The notes: generated by a model from the sequence alone, not told the origin. Shown: positions 37,103-46,601, counted from the stretch's first letter. The stretch: 64,000 nt of DNA from Burkholderiales bacterium (GCA_026399895.1 JAPLQC010000020.1:1-64000), one strand, 5' to 3'. A program made the numbers and translations.

Positions 37103-39802
37103 ATGACCAAAACACTCATCATTGCCGAGAAGCCCTCTGTCGCGAACGACATCGCGAAGAGTCTTGGCGGGTTCACCAAACATGATGAGTACTTCGAGTC
37201 AGACAACTATGTGTTGTCCTCGGCGGTCGGTCACCTAGTCGAGATAGCGGCACCTGAAGAGTACGACGTCAAGCGGGGCAAATGGTCGTTCGCCAACTTG
37301 CCTATGATCCCGCCGCATTTCGCGCTCAACCCGATCCAGAAAACCGAATCGCGCCTGAAGTTGCTGAACAAGCTGCTCAAGCGTAAAGACGTCGGCAGCA
37401 TCATTAATGCCTGTGACGCGGGCCGCGAGGGTGAGCTGATCTTCCGGCTGATTGTGCAGTACGCGAAGGCAAAGCAGCCAGTGCAAAGACTCTGGCTGCA
37501 GTCGATGACGCCGGGCGCAATTCGTGAGGCATTCACGCATCTGCGTGACGACGAAGAGATGCTGCCACTGGCCGACGCTGCTCGCTGCCGCAGCGAGGCC
37601 GACTGGCTAATCGGCATCAATGGCACGCGCGCGATGACCGCATTCAACTCGAAAGAGGGCGGTTTTTATCTCACCACCGTCGGTCGGGTCCAAACACCGA
37701 CGCTATCCATCGTGGTTGAGCGTGAAGAGAAGATCAAACAGTTTCAGTCGCGCGACTATTGGGAAGTCAAAGCCGAGTTTGTGTGTGCTGCCGGCATCTA
37801 CGAAGGTCGCTGGTTAGATACCAAATTCAAAAAAGATGAGGCGGATCCTGAGCAGCGCGCCGAGCGGCTGTGGAGCAAGGCCGCAGCGGATTCGATCGTC
37901 GCCGCCTGCCGCGCCAAGCCCGGCAATGTGAGTGAAGAATCAAAACCGAGCACTTCAATGGCGCCGGCACTGTTCGACCTCACGAGTCTGCAACGTGAAG
38001 CGAACGCGCGTTTTGGCTTCTCTGCCAAAAACACGCTCGGGCTGGCGCAGGCACTGTATGAGCGGCATAAGGTGCTGACGTATCCACGTACCGACTCTAA
38101 GCACCTGCCCGAAGATTATCTTGGCACCGTAAAGCAGACCTTGGAGTCGCTGGGCGAGATCAATAACTACTACCCGTTCTCCGCGCAGATACTGAATAAG
38201 AACTGGGTCAAGCCGAACAAGCGTATTTTCGATAATACGAAAATCAGTGATCACTTTGCGATCATTCCGACCGGCCAGCTGCCAAAGAGCTTGTCAGAGC
38301 CAGAGCAAAAGCTCTACGACTTGGTGGTTCGTCGCTTCATGGCGATTTTCTTTCCCGCCGCTGAGTACTTGGTGACCACACGCTTCACCGAGGTGTCAGG
38401 CCACCAGTTCAAGACCGAGGGCAAAATCTTGACCACGCCCGGTTGGTTATCGGTGTATGGCAAGGAAGCAGTCGACCCGAACGCTAAAGAGGGCGAGACT
38501 AGCGGCACCTTGGTCGCTGTCGCGGCCGGCGAAAAGGTCAAGACCGATAAAATCGAGCCGCATGCCTTGGTTACCAAACCACCGGCGCGCTATTCGGAAG
38601 CCACGCTGTTATCGGCGATGGAAGGCGCAGGCAAATTTGTCGATGACGAAGAGTTGCGCGATGCGATGGCCGGCAAAGGTCTGGGCACGCCAGCCACACG
38701 CGCAGCCATTATCGAAGGGCTACTGAACGAAAAATATTTGATCCGCGAAGGTCGCGAGTTAATTCCGACTGCGAAAGCCTTTCAGCTGATGACGCTGCTG
38801 CGTGGTTTAGGTGTGGCCGAATTGACAGCGCCCGAGCTGACCGGCGAGTGGGAATCGAAATTGGCGCGCATGGAGCGCGGAGAAATTAGTCGTGAAGCTT
38901 TTATGCGCGAGATCGCGCAGATGACGCAGACCATCGTCAAGCGCGCAAAAGAATACGATAACGACACCATCCCCGGCGACTATGCAACGCTAACGACGCC
39001 CTGCCCGAATTGCGGTGGCGTTGTGAAAGAAAACTACCGTCGCTTTGCCTGCACAAAGTGTGAGTTCTCTATCAGCAAAGTACCCGGTGGACGGCAATTT
39101 GAAGTCCCTGAGGTTGAAGAACTGCTTACTCAGCGCACGATTGGCCCGCTTCAAGGTTTTCGTTCGAAGATGGGACGGCCTTTCGCCGCGATTCTTAAAA
39201 TCTCCCACGACGCAGACGCCAGCAACTACAAGCTTGAGTTTGATTTTGGACAGAGCAGTCTCGACGACGAGTCTGCAGAACCTGTCGACTTCTCGGCCCA
39301 AACACCACTAGGCGCATGCCCGAAATGTGGCAGCGGTGTGTACGAGATGGGCCTGGCGTATGTGTGCGAGAAAACCGCTGCCAGACCTAAGGCCTGTGAT
39401 TTCCGCAGCGGCCGCATCATCTTGCAACAAGAGATTTTGCCCGAGCAAATGGTGAAACTCTTGAACGAGGGTCGCACCGATCTGCTACCTGGATTCGTTT
39501 CGCAGCGGACACGTCGTCCGTTCAAGGCTTATCTAGCGCGCGGCGCGGATGGCAAAGTCAGTTTCGAATTTGAAGAGCGCAAACCGAAAGCAGGCAAAGA
39601 AGGTGCCGCTCAAGCGAAAGCCGGCTCACGTGCTGCGGCAAAAAAACTGGCGCCAGCAGCGCCGGCAAAGAAAGCTGCTCCAAGTAAAACACCGGCCAAG
39701 AATGCAGCCGCCAAAAAAACCGCTGCAAAAAAACCCGCCGCGAAGAAAGTGGCAACAAAGAAAGTGGTTGCAAAAAAAGCGGTCGCAAAAAAGGCCGCCT
39801 AA
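37103..39802 (+). CDS. topB: DNA topoisomerase III with histone-H1-like tail
   Basis: This is a type IA topoisomerase that decatenates DNA through single-strand passage. From ATG 37103 it has 899 residues: a Toprim domain (MTKTLIIAEKPSVAND; acidic DAGREGEL near 103-110), the type IA core with the catalytic Tyr in LTYPRTDSK near 327, zinc-type modules CPNCGGVVKENYRRFACTKC and CPKCGSGVYEMG, and from about residue 835 a tail of Lys/Ala/Pro repeats (AAKK, PAKK, VAKK). The tail resembles histone H1 tails and probably binds DNA nonspecifically. The longer frame from 36995 is not supported. Confidence 0.94.
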   Translation: MTKTLIIAEKPSVANDIAKSLGGFTKHDEYFESDNYVLSSAVGHLVEIAAPEEYDVKRGKWSFANLPMIPPHFALNPIQKTESRLKLLNKLLKRKDVGSIINACDAGREGELIFRLIVQYAKAKQPVQRLWLQSMTPGAIREAFTHLRDDEEMLPLADAARCRSEADWLIGINGTRAMTAFNSKEGGFYLTTVGRVQTPTLSIVVEREEKIKQFQSRDYWEVKAEFVCAAGIYEGRWLDTKFKKDEADPEQRAERLWSKAAADSIVAACRAKPGNVSEESKPSTSMAPALFDLTSLQREANARFGFSAKNTLGLAQALYERHKVLTYPRTDSKHLPEDYLGTVKQTLESLGEINNYYPFSAQILNKNWVKPNKRIFDNTKISDHFAIIPTGQLPKSLSEPEQKLYDLVVRRFMAIFFPAAEYLVTTRFTEVSGHQFKTEGKILTTPGWLSVYGKEAVDPNAKEGETSGTLVAVAAGEKVKTDKIEPHALVTKPPARYSEATLLSAMEGAGKFVDDEELRDAMAGKGLGTPATRAAIIEGLLNEKYLIREGRELIPTAKAFQLMTLLRGLGVAELTAPELTGEWESKLARMERGEISREAFMREIAQMTQTIVKRAKEYDNDTIPGDYATLTTPCPNCGGVVKENYRRFACTKCEFSISKVPGGRQFEVPEVEELLTQRTIGPLQGFRSKMGRPFAAILKISHDADASNYKLEFDFGQSSLDDESAEPVDFSAQTPLGACPKCGSGVYEMGLAYVCEKTAARPKACDFRSGRIILQQEILPEQMVKLLNEGRTDLLPGFVSQRTRRPFKAYLARGADGKVSFEFEERKPKAGKEGAAQAKAGSRAAAKKLAPAAPAKKAAPSKTPAKNAAAKKTAAKKPAAKKVATKKVVAKKAVAKKAA

Positions 39803-39885
39803 ATCCCTCGTTGCCAGCGCTTGCGTTCGCGCGTCAACGATTCACGAACAGCTGAATCATTCAGCGCGGACATCTCTTTACCCTC

Positions 39886-40948
39886 ATGCGCCAAGCGACT
39901 GAATCTACGCGCCTAACGACGGTGCTGCTCGCCAGCGGCATCATTTTGTCGTTGGCCATGGGCGTGCGTCATGGGTTTGGGTTTTGGCTGCAACCAGTGT
40001 CACAGCATCATGATTGGGCACGCGATACCTTTTCACTGGCGATGGCACTACAGAATCTGATGTGGGGTGTTTTCGGGCCAGTGGCTGGCATGGCAGCAGA
40101 TCGCTTTGGCGCGCCCCGTGTGGTCTTGCTCGGTGCCTTGCTTTACATGGGTGGGCTGCTGGCGATGGCCAACGCTGTTCAGCCTTCGGTCTTTGTGATC
40201 GGGTCTGGTGTCCTGATTGGGGCAGGACTGTCATGCACGGCATTCGGTGCTTTGTCGGGTGTGGTTGGTCGCACCGCGCCGATTGCCCAACGCTCATGGG
40301 CTTTTGGTGTGCTTGGTGCAGCTGGCTCATTCGGACAATTTGCGATGGTGCCAGTTGAACAGCTCTTGATAGCGAATACTGGCTGGCAGGGCGCTCTGTA
40401 TTGCTTAGCTGCCGCGGTCGTGGTGCTGATGATTCCGCTGTCGTTCATGCTGCGTGAGCCTCCCGAGTTGCCAAGTCCCGGCACGGCATCCCAAAGTATT
40501 TCCGAAGCAATGCGCGAGGCATTCGCACACCGACCGTTTCGATTGCTGGTGGCGGGCTATTTTGTTTGTGGTTTCCAGGTGGTGTTTATCGGGGTGCATC
40601 TGCCGTCGTATTTGAAAGATCGTCTTCGTGTTCTCGCCTTTGTCACCGACATCCGTCTATTTATTCGCGGCTTCCATGGGGCTGTTGTGGTTGTCTACCG
40701 TGCCGCTGACCAATGGCGTGATTGCCGGTATGTTTGGTGTACGCCATCTGTCGATGTTGTCGGGCTTTGTTTTTTTCTCGCACCAGCTGGGTAGTTTTTC
40801 GGGTGTCTGGCTCGGCGGTTACCTCTACACCGTGCAAGGCAGTTATGACACCGTCTGGCTGATCACGATCGCACTTGGCCTAGCCGCTTGCGCGCTTAAC
40901 CTTCCGATTAGCGTGGCCGCGGTAAAGCGCGAGCCGCAGACTGCATGA
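39886..40948 (+). pseudogene. MFS transporter broken by an internal out-of-frame deletion
   Basis: The first frame (39886 to about 40620) encodes about seven membrane segments of a monocarboxylate-type MFS protein up to VFIGVHLPSYLKDR. It then continues with unrelated, arginine-rich residues to a stop at 40794. The C-terminal part resumes in another frame at about 40620 (IVFVFSPLSPTSVYLFAASMG) and runs through three or four helices to 40948. Roughly 50-60 residues, normally helix 8 and flanking loops, are missing and the frame is lost. The lesion is the same type as in gatA. A real pseudogene and an assembly error are both possible. Confidence 0.85.
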
Positions 40949-41073
40949 GACCCCGTCTGCGCCTTAGCTTGCTCGGCCTGATTCTCGCAGCCGTCGCGGC
41001 AACCGCCTTTATGAGCTACCTGCGTCCGAACTTCGTGGTTTCGGTCGCGAATCAATTGTGGCTCTGCTTCTGA
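40945..41073 (+). CDS. 42-residue single-helix membrane protein
   Basis: This short reading frame starts at ATG 40945, overlapping the stop of the MFS gene (ATGA). It encodes an Arg-rich N-terminus (MRPRLRLS), a hydrophobic helix at about residues 8-25 (LLGLILAAVAATAFMSYL) and a conserved-looking end (ANQLWLCF). The arrangement predicts an inner-membrane peptide with the N-terminus inside. I believe a similar small gene precedes DUF3717 genes in related bacteria, but cannot verify it. The DUF3717 gene starts 25 bp later. Confidence 0.55.
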   Translation: MRPRLRLSLLGLILAAVAATAFMSYLRPNFVVSVANQLWLCF

Positions 41074-41097
41074 GCCAAGCGCCGGTAAAATGGCGGC

Positions 41098-41325
41098 GTG
41101 AACCTGACACTCTCCGAACTCGAACAAGCCATTAACTACTGGCGCCGCATGCGGCCGTCGCAGGGGGAGGAGCGCGCCCTGTCGGCTGAAGTGAACGCAC
41201 TGGCAGATGTGTATGCGCTGATGATCTTCCATCGCGCCGCCACCTTCCCGCTCGACGACCTGGCCCCCGTCGCGCGCGAACTGATTGAGGCTTGGCGGCG
41301 AGCACGCGAGGGTAACGTCGCCTAA
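41098..41325 (+). CDS. DUF3717 family protein
   Basis: This is a 75-residue protein of a betaproteobacterial family of unknown function. It starts with GTG and reads MNLTLSELEQAINYWRRMRPS, followed by LSAEVNALADVYALMIFHRA, which is the family pattern. It is all-helical by composition and has no signal or membrane segment. It follows the 42-residue membrane peptide closely and the two may be co-translated. Confidence 0.82.
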   Translation: MNLTLSELEQAINYWRRMRPSQGEERALSAEVNALADVYALMIFHRAATFPLDDLAPVARELIEAWRRAREGNVA

Positions 41326-41669
41326 AGCGAGAACGACCCCGGCACATCTTCTGCCTATTTGCACCTACTCACTTCTACTTCGTCTCATCTGCTTCTATTT
41401 GCATCGATCTGGTCGGATTTACGCACATTTGTACGGATTTGCGCCAGCCGATCGTTATGCCGTTTGGCTTGGCCAACCGCTGACCACTGGGCGCCTGCCC
41501 CGCGTGGTAGGCATCACTGCCGCTGCTAGATAGATTTGGTAGGGGATTCGCGGCTGCATTATTTGACGCGCCGCACAAAAAATCCTTGACTTCCCGTTAT
41601 TTGGCCCTAAAATCCGGTTTGTTGCGGCGCACAATGGCCGCTTAATTCACCGAATTCAAGGAGAATCAC
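41326..41669. other. 344-bp gap before the phasin gene
   Basis: No gene is seen. The first half is pyrimidine-rich with imperfect direct repeats (ctatttgca twice near 41358 and 41395; cggattt(a/g)cg(c) twice near 41415 and 41436). The second half carries the phasin promoter at 41586-41613 and a strong ribosome site, AAGGAGAA, just upstream of 41670. Confidence 0.6.
41586..41613 (+). promoter_or_regulatory. sigma-70 promoter of the phasin gene
   Basis: TTGACT (41586-41591) and TAAAAT (41608-41613) are separated by 16 bp and lie about 56 bp upstream of the phasin ATG. Together with the AAGGAG ribosome site this predicts strong expression, normal for a granule-coat protein. Confidence 0.65.
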
Positions 41670-42224
41670 ATGCTCGCAAATCAAGAACAACTCAGCAAAG
41701 TTGCCAAGAACTCTATCGACGCTCAACTCAAGGCAATGCACGAACTTGCCAACCAAGCGCTGCACAGCGTTACTGCACTGGTTGAGCTGAATATAGCAAC
41801 CGCCAAAGAATCGATGTCGCAAACCTCAGCGGCGGCGGCGCAGATGCTGGCGGCGAAAGACCCACAAGCACTGATCGACGCTACTTCGGCACAGGCACAA
41901 CCCGGCGCAGAAAAAGCGCTCGCCTACGCGCGCCACATGGCGTCGATCATGGCCAAAGCTCAAACCGAGTTCACCAGCGCGACCGAAACCCGCATTGGTC
42001 AGAGCACACGCCAAATCAATCAGCTGATCGACGAAATGTCGAAATCTGCTCCGGCTGGTTCGGAAAATGTAATCTCACTGCTGAAAGCCAGCGTTGCCAA
42101 CACCAACGCCGCCATCGAGCAAATGGTCAAAGGTAGCAAGCAGGCGCTTGCGACTATGGAAAGCGGCTTCGAAGAAATCAGCAGCCAGATGTCGGCAGCC
42201 AAGCCAAGCCGCGCGAAGAAATAA
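41670..42224 (+). CDS. phaP: phasin family protein
   Basis: Phasins coat polyhydroxyalkanoate granules and limit their size. The 184-residue protein is almost wholly helical, with the phasin_2 signature NQEQLSKVAKNSIDAQLKAMHELANQ near residues 4-29, heptad-like hydrophobics, Gln/Ala/Ser-rich middle and a basic tail (KPSRAKK). An AAGGAGAA site lies 7 bp before the ATG and a terminator follows. It shows that the organism probably stores PHA, although no PHA synthase is in the window. Confidence 0.9.
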   Translation: MLANQEQLSKVAKNSIDAQLKAMHELANQALHSVTALVELNIATAKESMSQTSAAAAQMLAAKDPQALIDATSAQAQPGAEKALAYARHMASIMAKAQTEFTSATETRIGQSTRQINQLIDEMSKSAPAGSENVISLLKASVANTNAAIEQMVKGSKQALATMESGFEEISSQMSAAKPSRAKK

Positions 42225-42250
42225 CTTCAGCAGTCGGTGACGCCATTAAA

Positions 42251-42276
42251 ACGGGCCGCGATGCGGTCCGTTTTTT
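42251..42276 (+). terminator. terminator after the phasin gene
   Basis: ACGGGCCGC and GCGGTCCGT form a 9-bp stem (one G-T pair) with loop GAT, followed by TTTTTT. It ends right at the stop codon of the convergent FAD-dependent dehydrogenase gene. Confidence 0.85.
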
Positions 42277-43885
42277 ATGCAGCCCGCGATTGGTTGTCGA
42301 CGATTGATTTTGACACTGCCTCGGCGACACGAATCCCATCAATCGCCGCTGACATGATCCCGCCCGCATAGCCCGCGCCTTCGCCGCCGGGGAACAGCCC
42401 GCGGGTATTAACGCTCTGCAGGTCGTGACCGCGGCGGATTCTGACCGGTGAAGAGGTTCGGGTCTCGACACCGGTCAGTACAGCATCTTCTAAGGCAAAG
42501 CCTTGAATCTGCCGATCAAATGCCGGCAGTGCTTCTCGTATTGCTTCAATAGCGAATGTCGGCAGCGAGGGCCCCAAATCACCTAATCGAACCCCCGGCT
42601 TATAAGACGGCAGCACGCTACCGAAAGACTGTGATGGCCGCTGTCGTATGAAGTCACCCACCAGCTGACCCGGCGCGCTGTAGTCGCCCCCACCAAGTTG
42701 AAACGCACGCGACTCGAGCTCACGCTGGTAATTAATACCTGCGAGCGGGCCACCGGGGTAATCCTCTGGCGTAATGCCCACCACGATGCCAGCATTGGCG
42801 TTGCGCTCATTGCGCGAGTATTGACTCATACCATTGGTCACCACTCGCCCGACTTCGGACGTCGCCGCGATGACCGTGCCGCCAGGGCACATACAAAAAC
42901 TGTACACCGACCGACCATTGCTCGCGTGATGTACCAGCTTGTAATCAGCGGCGCCGAGCATGGCATGACCGGCAAACTTGCCGAGGCGTGCACGATCAAT
43001 CAGTGACTGCGGATGCTCGATGCGAAAGCCTATCGAAAACGGCTTGGCTTCTAGGAAGACGCCGGCATCGTGCAGCATCTGGAAAGTGTCGCGCGCACTA
43101 TGGCCGATTGCGAGTATGGCGTGACGGGTATGTAGCTTGTCGCCATTGGAAAGATGCACCGCGCGTAACTGGCCATCAACAATATCGAGTCCATCGACTT
43201 TTTGCTCGAACCTGAACTCGCCACCGAGCGAAACAATTTCTGCGCGCATCAACTCGATCATCTTTACCAGCCGAAATGTACCGATGTGTGGCTTGCTAAC
43301 GTACAGGATTTCAGGCGGCGCATCGGCTTTGACAAACTCTTCCAACACCTTGCGCCCGTAGTGCTTGGGGTCGCCGACCTGAGTCCATAGCTTGCCATCA
43401 GAAAAAGTACCTGCGCCGCCTTCGCCGAACTGCACGTTTGACTCCGGGTTCAGCTGATGCTGGCGCCAAAGCGCGAAAGTGTCTTTAGTGCGTTCTCGCA
43501 CCACCTTGCCGCGTTCGATGATGATGGGACGAAAGCCCGCCTGCGCCAAAATCAACGCCGCGAACAACCCACATGGACCGAAGCCAATCACCACCGGGCG
43601 TTCCGATAAGCCGGCAGGAGCTCGCGCCACAAATCGGTAATCCATATCGGGTGTGATCATCACCTTCGGCAGGCGTCGCGAAAGCGCGGCTGGTTCGTCA
43701 CGCAGCGTCACGTCGACCGTATACACCCACTGTATGGCGGATTTCTTGCGCGCATCGACACCGCGACGATGCACCTGTAAATCAAGCAAGTCATCTTCCG
43801 TTGCACCCAAGCGCTGGAGGACTGTGTCACGCAGCGCGTGCTCAGGGTGATCTAACGGTAATACAAGGTCGGTGACGCGCAGCAT
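42275..43885 (-). CDS. NAD(P)/FAD-dependent dehydrogenase (COG2509-type)
   Basis: This is a 536-residue flavoprotein. After an N-terminal domain of about 90 residues it has the FAD-binding VIGFGPCGLFAALILAQAGF near residue 98, an ERGKVVRERTKDTF segment near 125, the VQFGEGGAGTFSDGKLWTQ block near 150 and a C-terminal FPGGEGAGYAGGIMSAAIDG that closes the FAD site. The family is widespread and uncharacterised; a substrate cannot be named. It is convergent with the phasin gene and stands alone. Confidence 0.88.
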   Translation of the reverse strand: MLRVTDLVLPLDHPEHALRDTVLQRLGATEDDLLDLQVHRRGVDARKKSAIQWVYTVDVTLRDEPAALSRRLPKVMITPDMDYRFVARAPAGLSERPVVIGFGPCGLFAALILAQAGFRPIIIERGKVVRERTKDTFALWRQHQLNPESNVQFGEGGAGTFSDGKLWTQVGDPKHYGRKVLEEFVKADAPPEILYVSKPHIGTFRLVKMIELMRAEIVSLGGEFRFEQKVDGLDIVDGQLRAVHLSNGDKLHTRHAILAIGHSARDTFQMLHDAGVFLEAKPFSIGFRIEHPQSLIDRARLGKFAGHAMLGAADYKLVHHASNGRSVYSFCMCPGGTVIAATSEVGRVVTNGMSQYSRNERNANAGIVVGITPEDYPGGPLAGINYQRELESRAFQLGGGDYSAPGQLVGDFIRQRPSQSFGSVLPSYKPGVRLGDLGPSLPTFAIEAIREALPAFDRQIQGFALEDAVLTGVETRTSSPVRIRRGHDLQSVNTRGLFPGGEGAGYAGGIMSAAIDGIRVAEAVSKSIVDNQSRAA

Positions 43886-44103
43886 GTAAGGGTCCGGTTA
43901 AAACAAGGTGACGGCGCATAACCGCGCGTCATCATCAATTGTACCGAAGTGGTATCGCCCGATTTGTAGGATGAAGCGATGGCGCGCTATCATTCGCGCC
44001 TCGTCTGGCTTGCGCTCCATTGCATCGTTGTCCGCAGCGCGACTTCCAACCTTGAAAGCTTGATCACAATGTCTCAAATGTTTCCGCAGTTTTGCGCGCA
44101 GCC

Positions 44104-44604
44104 ATGAAATCCGCACATACCGTTTCGAAGGATTTGCTGCCGCACGATTGTTACAAGGTTCGGCTTTCAACAGTACATGGCAACGGCGTATTCGCCACAC
44201 GCAAAATTCCTGCGGGTACTCGAATCATCGAATACTGCGGAAAGCGCATCAGCGAAAAGCAGGCGGATCAGCGATTTGGTCTCGACCCCGACAATCCTCA
44301 CCATACCTTTTTCTTCAGCCTGGAAAGTGGCCGACTGATTGATGGTGGCGATAACGGTAATGACGCGCGTTGGATCAATCACTCGTGCGAACCGAATTGC
44401 GAGGCGCAAGAAACAAAGGGTCGGGTTTACATCCACGCGTTGCGAGATATATCGCGCGGCGAAGAGCTCTGCTACGACTATGGTTTGGTGGTTGAGCAGC
44501 GCATGACTAAGGCGTTAAAAGAAGCCTACGCCTGCCGATGCGGCAGCGATGACTGCCGCGGCACCATGCTCGCACCGAAAACCCGTGCCAAGTCGGCTCG
44601 CTAG
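44104..44604 (+). CDS. SET domain protein-lysine methyltransferase
   Basis: This is a 166-residue protein with a complete SET fold: GNGVFATRKIPAGTRIIEYCG at the N-terminal SET part, the pseudoknot motif RWINHSCEPNCEA, ELCYDYG, and a post-SET zinc motif CRCGSDDCRG. All SAM- and substrate-binding hallmarks are present, so it is probably an active lysine methyltransferase. Such eukaryote-like proteins occur in various bacteria and their targets are mostly unknown. It was started at ATG 44104; an upstream TTG (44092) is less likely. Confidence 0.9.
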   Translation: MKSAHTVSKDLLPHDCYKVRLSTVHGNGVFATRKIPAGTRIIEYCGKRISEKQADQRFGLDPDNPHHTFFFSLESGRLIDGGDNGNDARWINHSCEPNCEAQETKGRVYIHALRDISRGEELCYDYGLVVEQRMTKALKEAYACRCGSDDCRGTMLAPKTRAKSAR

Positions 44605-44765
44605 CAAAGACCGGAAAAACTTTGCGGACTGCTTCTGCTAACTGCTTCTGCTGACTTATTTTTCTGAATACCGCATCTGAATACCGCAGCCAAATAAAGC
44701 AACCGGCTAAGGCTGCTCGCTAATTTCTGAGCACGCCATAGTTAGTCAAGCGAAGCGACCTCTGC

Positions 44766-45341
44766 TTACCAACGCCCAAGGTCCTCGCGTGCGAGGTCAA
44801 GGAATTCGGTACGCATCGCAAGGTTATCTTGTAGCTCGCCCAGCATGGCCGATGTAACGGTTTCTTCACCGGCAGTACGAATTCCGCGACTCTCCATGCA
44901 AAGGTGACGGCAGCGGATCACGACCCCGGCCGCACGTGGCTCCAACATCTCCATCAAGGCATTCGCAACCTGCATGGTGAGCCGTTCTTGTACTTGTAGC
45001 CGCTTCATGAAGCAGTCGACCAAGCGCGTCAGCTTCGACAAGCCAACAATTTTCCCCTTAGGCAGGTAGCCGATCGTTGCCTTACCAAAGAATGGGGCGA
45101 GGTGATGCTCGCAATGACTGTAAACCGGAATGTTGCGCACCACGATCAACTCGTTGTAATGCTCGGCACCATCCTCGAAAGCCTTCATGACGTCTGCTGG
45201 GTTTTGCTTATAACCCGAGGTCCAATGGGCCCAGGCATTGACCACCCGCGCCGGCGTCTCGACAAGACCATTGCGATCAGGGTCTTCCCCGATGCTGATC
45301 AGAAACCGCCGCCAGTCTTGCTCAGTAAATTTCTCAGCCAT
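44766..45341 (-). CDS. folE: GTP cyclohydrolase I
   Basis: FolE converts GTP to dihydroneopterin triphosphate, the first step of folate synthesis. The 191-residue protein has the zinc ligands in YSHCEHHLAPFFGKATIGYLP (Cys and His near residues 74-77) and the second Cys in VIRCRHLCMESRGI near 144-146. It also has the conserved QVQERLT segment. Length is normal for the bacterial type. It is transcribed divergently from the beta-propeller gene and has AAGGA before its ATG. Confidence 0.96.
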   Translation of the reverse strand: MAEKFTEQDWRRFLISIGEDPDRNGLVETPARVVNAWAHWTSGYKQNPADVMKAFEDGAEHYNELIVVRNIPVYSHCEHHLAPFFGKATIGYLPKGKIVGLSKLTRLVDCFMKRLQVQERLTMQVANALMEMLEPRAAGVVIRCRHLCMESRGIRTAGEETVTSAMLGELQDNLAMRTEFLDLAREDLGRW

Positions 45342-45531
45342 CGTTCATTTTCCTTACGGTCGCTCGACGCCGCGGTCGAACATGTCATTATTGAACTGTC
45401 TACTTTGATTGACATCGTAACCGAATTTCACGCCTAACACATCGAAATGTCCGGCCAACTTACGAGGTAGGGCTTAAGTTATGCTGTTGTCCTTTCCGCA
45501 TCCCGTTTTAGATCGACTACCGGAGCCCGCA

Positions 45532-46476
45532 ATGCCTTCAAAACACGTACTCGCAACCCTAGCCTTTGTCATGTTGCCGCTGAGCGCGCTATGTGAGCCA
45601 TTTGCCTACGTACAAAACGAGAAGTCGGGAACGGTATCAGTGATTGATACCGCAAGCGACACGGTCGTTGGAGAGATCAAGGCGGGTGATAAGCCACGTG
45701 GTGCCGCGCTCTCGGCTGATGGGAAGTGGTTATTTGTCAGCGACCAGCCCAACAATATGTTGGTGAAGGTTGACACCGAAACGCGCGAGGCAGTTGGGAA
45801 GATTGAGCTGGGCGAATCGCCGGAAGGTGTTTCCAGTTCACCCGACGGGAAGTGGATCGCCGCGGCTTCGGAAATCAGCAATTCAGTGAACTTCATCGAC
45901 GCGGCCAGCGGTAAAAAAATGTACGCCGTCAAAACGCGCGGCAAAAACCCGGAACACGCTGTGTTTAGCCCGGATGGCAAATGGATGTTTGTGTCCGCCG
46001 AAGATGCCGACAGCGTCGACATCATTGATGTCAAGCGCCGCAAGCAGGTGGCGTCCGTCAAGGTCGGCGATAGGCCACGCGGGATCGCCTTCCGGCCTGA
46101 CGGCAAGGTCGCTTACGTCGCTTGCGAGATCGCCAGCACGGTGTATGCGATCGATGTCGAAAAGCGCAAGGTTATCAAACAGATAAAGACGGGTAATTTT
46201 TCTAACGGCGTGGCCATGGCACCCGATGGCAAGCGCGTGTTCATCTCAAACGGGAGGGACGCCACTGTGTCTGCCATCGACACCACCAGCCATGAAATCC
46301 TTGCCACCATCCCGGTCGGCAAGCGCCCTTGGAATATGGCGATCACACCAGACGGCCGCAAGCTTTACGTGGCAAATGGCCGCTCGAATTCGGTGACGGT
46401 GATTGACGCGATTGACCTGAAAGCGATATCGGAAGTGCAAGTGGGCGAAATGCCATGGGGCGTAGTTATTAAATAA
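45532..46476 (+). CDS. YVTN-repeat beta-propeller protein, exported
   Basis: This is a 314-residue protein with a signal peptide (to about residue 21, LSALCEP) and about seven propeller blades of roughly 42 residues. Each blade carries a variant of V(G)xxPxGxxxSPDGKxxFVS followed by VxVID and KxxxxIKxG. It starts at ATG 45532, not at the frame start 45481, because the signal peptide begins there. Relatives bind redox cofactors, metals or surface ligands; the role here is unknown. The adjacent PQQ-type dehydrogenase makes a link with periplasmic oxidation possible. Confidence 0.87.
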   Translation: MPSKHVLATLAFVMLPLSALCEPFAYVQNEKSGTVSVIDTASDTVVGEIKAGDKPRGAALSADGKWLFVSDQPNNMLVKVDTETREAVGKIELGESPEGVSSSPDGKWIAAASEISNSVNFIDAASGKKMYAVKTRGKNPEHAVFSPDGKWMFVSAEDADSVDIIDVKRRKQVASVKVGDRPRGIAFRPDGKVAYVACEIASTVYAIDVEKRKVIKQIKTGNFSNGVAMAPDGKRVFISNGRDATVSAIDTTSHEILATIPVGKRPWNMAITPDGRKLYVANGRSNSVTVIDAIDLKAISEVQVGEMPWGVVIK

Positions 46477-46601
46477 CTATTGCTGGCGCTGCATTCGAAA
46501 TAATCACCGCGCGTTGCTCACTCCGATGCTTAGTTTTTCGGCGTTGGTTGTCGGTTTGATAGCGCGGCTTGATCGGTCTCAACAGCTTGAAAAATTTTCA
46601 C

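Noticed and set aside
44605..44765. Short direct duplications (actgcttctgct and ctgaataccgca) after the SET gene.
   Set aside because: They are two-copy repeats of about 12 bp without hairpins or wider context and carry no supportable function.
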